Source of the DNA: Parvularculaceae bacterium | Lineage (GTDB): Bacteria > Pseudomonadota > Alphaproteobacteria > Caulobacterales > Parvularculaceae | Direction: 5' to 3' | DNA: 64,000 nt | Assembly (NCBI GenBank): GCA_020446945.1 | Contig: JAGRDS010000001.1 | Location: 376,807 to 440,806, forward strand | Shown here: positions 63,345-64,000 of the stretch, piece by piece | Position numbering within the stretch: position 1 is the stretch's first letter | How the letters are laid out: each line of letters starts with the position of its first letter | Notes under the pieces: model-generated | What the model was told of the DNA's origin: nothing | What the model saw: the letters and a program-made list of their open reading frames with translations, nothing else | Databases searched by the model: none | Position numbers and translations under genes: made by a program

Positions 63345-64000
63345 CTAGATCAGACCCTGTTCTTGATACCAACGGACGGTTTTTGCAAACCCTTCCTTCA
63401 ACCCGGTGGCCGCGCGCCAGCCGGTTGAGCCGCCGAAAAGATTATCGCGCGCGACCCAGTCCGGGTGAAACAACTCGTTTACCTGTCCCTGCCTGATCGA
63501 CGGCGTCCGGCCGAAAATCGTATCCGCCGCGCGCATGCCTTCGTGGATGAGCGCGATCGCCGGTTTCGGAATGCGGATCGCCATCGCGTCATTGCCGTAA
63601 ATCGACGAAAGCACTTTGCCGATTTCGCTCCATGAACGCCCCGCCGGCGCATCGTCCTCGACTTCATAGACGTTTCCCGCCTCGCCCTTCGTCATCGCCC
63701 ATATGAATGCGGAGGCCGCATCTTCAACGAAAAGCAGTGAGGCGCGCGCCGGCGATTCAGTTGCGGGCTCAAATGCGAAGCCGGATTTCAGCATCTTGAA
63801 ATAGGGAAGCGTGACGAGATCGCCGGGTCCGTAAATCGCTGGCAGGCGAAGCGTGATCCATCGCCCGTCCGGCGCGGCGCGCGCAATCGCGCCTTCGCTT
63901 TCGAGTTTCGAGCGCGCATAGGGCGAGGTTTCAGGCGCGCGCGCCGACAGGGACGAGGCGTGGAGGAAGCGCGCGCCGGCTTTCGCCGCCGCCGTGGCTG
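63345..64000 (-). CDS. NAD-dependent epimerase/reductase-like protein (5' truncated), probable ceramide reductase
   Basis: The frame is open to the window edge, so the N-terminal Rossmann motif lies outside; about 218 C-terminal residues are seen. Extended SDR features: HASSLS, then the catalytic Tyr-Lys pair in SPYARSKLESEG and LRLPAIYGPGDLVTL. Next to spt and an ACP gene, the match is CerR, which reduces the 3-oxo ceramide. The stop is 1 bp from the ACP start region. Confidence 0.75.
   Translation of the reverse strand, partial: ATAAAKAGARFLHASSLSARAPETSPYARSKLESEGAIARAAPDGRWITLRLPAIYGPGDLVTLPYFKMLKSGFAFEPATESPARASLLFVEDAASAFIWAMTKGEAGNVYEVEDDAPAGRSWSEIGKVLSSIYGNDAMAIRIPKPAIALIHEGMRAADTIFGRTPSIRQGQVNELFHPDWVARDNLFGGSTGWRAATGLKEGFAKTVRWYQEQGLI

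Noticed and set aside
1-64000. CRISPR arrays, insertion sequences, integrases, prophage genes, rRNA operons
   Set aside because: No regularly spaced repeats, transposase or integrase motifs, or rRNA sequence were seen; the HNH gene is the only likely foreign gene.

Overview
The window is about 62% GC by eye, densely coded, and typical of an alphaproteobacterium. Evidence for this is an Irr-type Fur regulator, a mitofilin-like COG4223 gene downstream of hemD, LptF/LptG, MtaB-FtsY-YciB, the ProX-YbbN-LON-Trm112 run, and a Caulobacter-type ceramide (sphingolipid) locus at the right edge. The order Caulobacterales or Parvularculales is a guess from gene content, not a demonstrated placement.

Layout. 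1-0.7 kb: end of an OmpR-type response regulator, then arsC. 0.7-9.7 kb: four exported DUF11-domain proteins, including a 1678-residue protein with a predicted outer-membrane barrel half and a protein with a proprotein-convertase P-domain. 9.7-18.6 kb: kinase/aminotransferase fusion, tRNA-Gly, proX, ybbN, LON-domain gene, Trm112, lolA, a probable small RNA, a TauE-type exporter, xth and a SpoU methyltransferase. 18.7-25.8 kb: a MarR regulator with a histone-like tail, a NUDIX hydrolase, yciB, ftsY, an H1-like Lys-rich protein, mtaB, lptG and lptF. 25.9-34.3 kb: membrane protein, glycosyltransferase, gshB, BON lipoprotein, yraN, rsmI, LpoA-like lipoprotein, hemW and rdgB. 34.3-40.2 kb: a cluster of very small membrane-peptide genes with DUF2975/XRE, then rlmN, arfB, argG and irr. 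40.2-49.9 kb: gpsA, tetR with a second tiny membrane protein, tsaD, hemD, mitofilin-like, hemY, dapB, a retropepsin-like protease and a ubiH-type gene. 50-58.6 kb: amt, ftsK, AraC, a GNAT/cupin pair and amn. 58.7-59.9 kb: an AT-rich HNH endonuclease gene, clearly foreign in composition. 60.0-64.0 kb: ceramide synthase-like GNAT, DUF2141 protein, serine palmitoyltransferase, acyl carrier protein and a truncated ceramide reductase-like epimerase.

The most interesting signals are small. At 34.3-34.7 kb a 43-residue single-span membrane peptide has its own sense promoter and a long leader. A consensus -35/weak -10 promoter inside the peptide gene points the other way, and a strong intrinsic terminator on the minus strand lies in the leader although no minus-strand gene feeds it. 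Together these predict a roughly 100-nt antisense RNA covering the ribosome-binding site, the layout of a type I toxin-antitoxin locus. At 41.3-42.4 kb a TetR gene and a 40-residue membrane peptide, similar at its C-terminal end to the first peptide, are each preceded by related 22-bp palindromes. This suggests one regulator controlling both, and the peptide gene is followed by nested RNA hairpins and a terminator. Two further structured RNAs with promoters and intrinsic terminators are predicted at 15.6 kb and 39.7 kb. All of these are sequence-based inferences.
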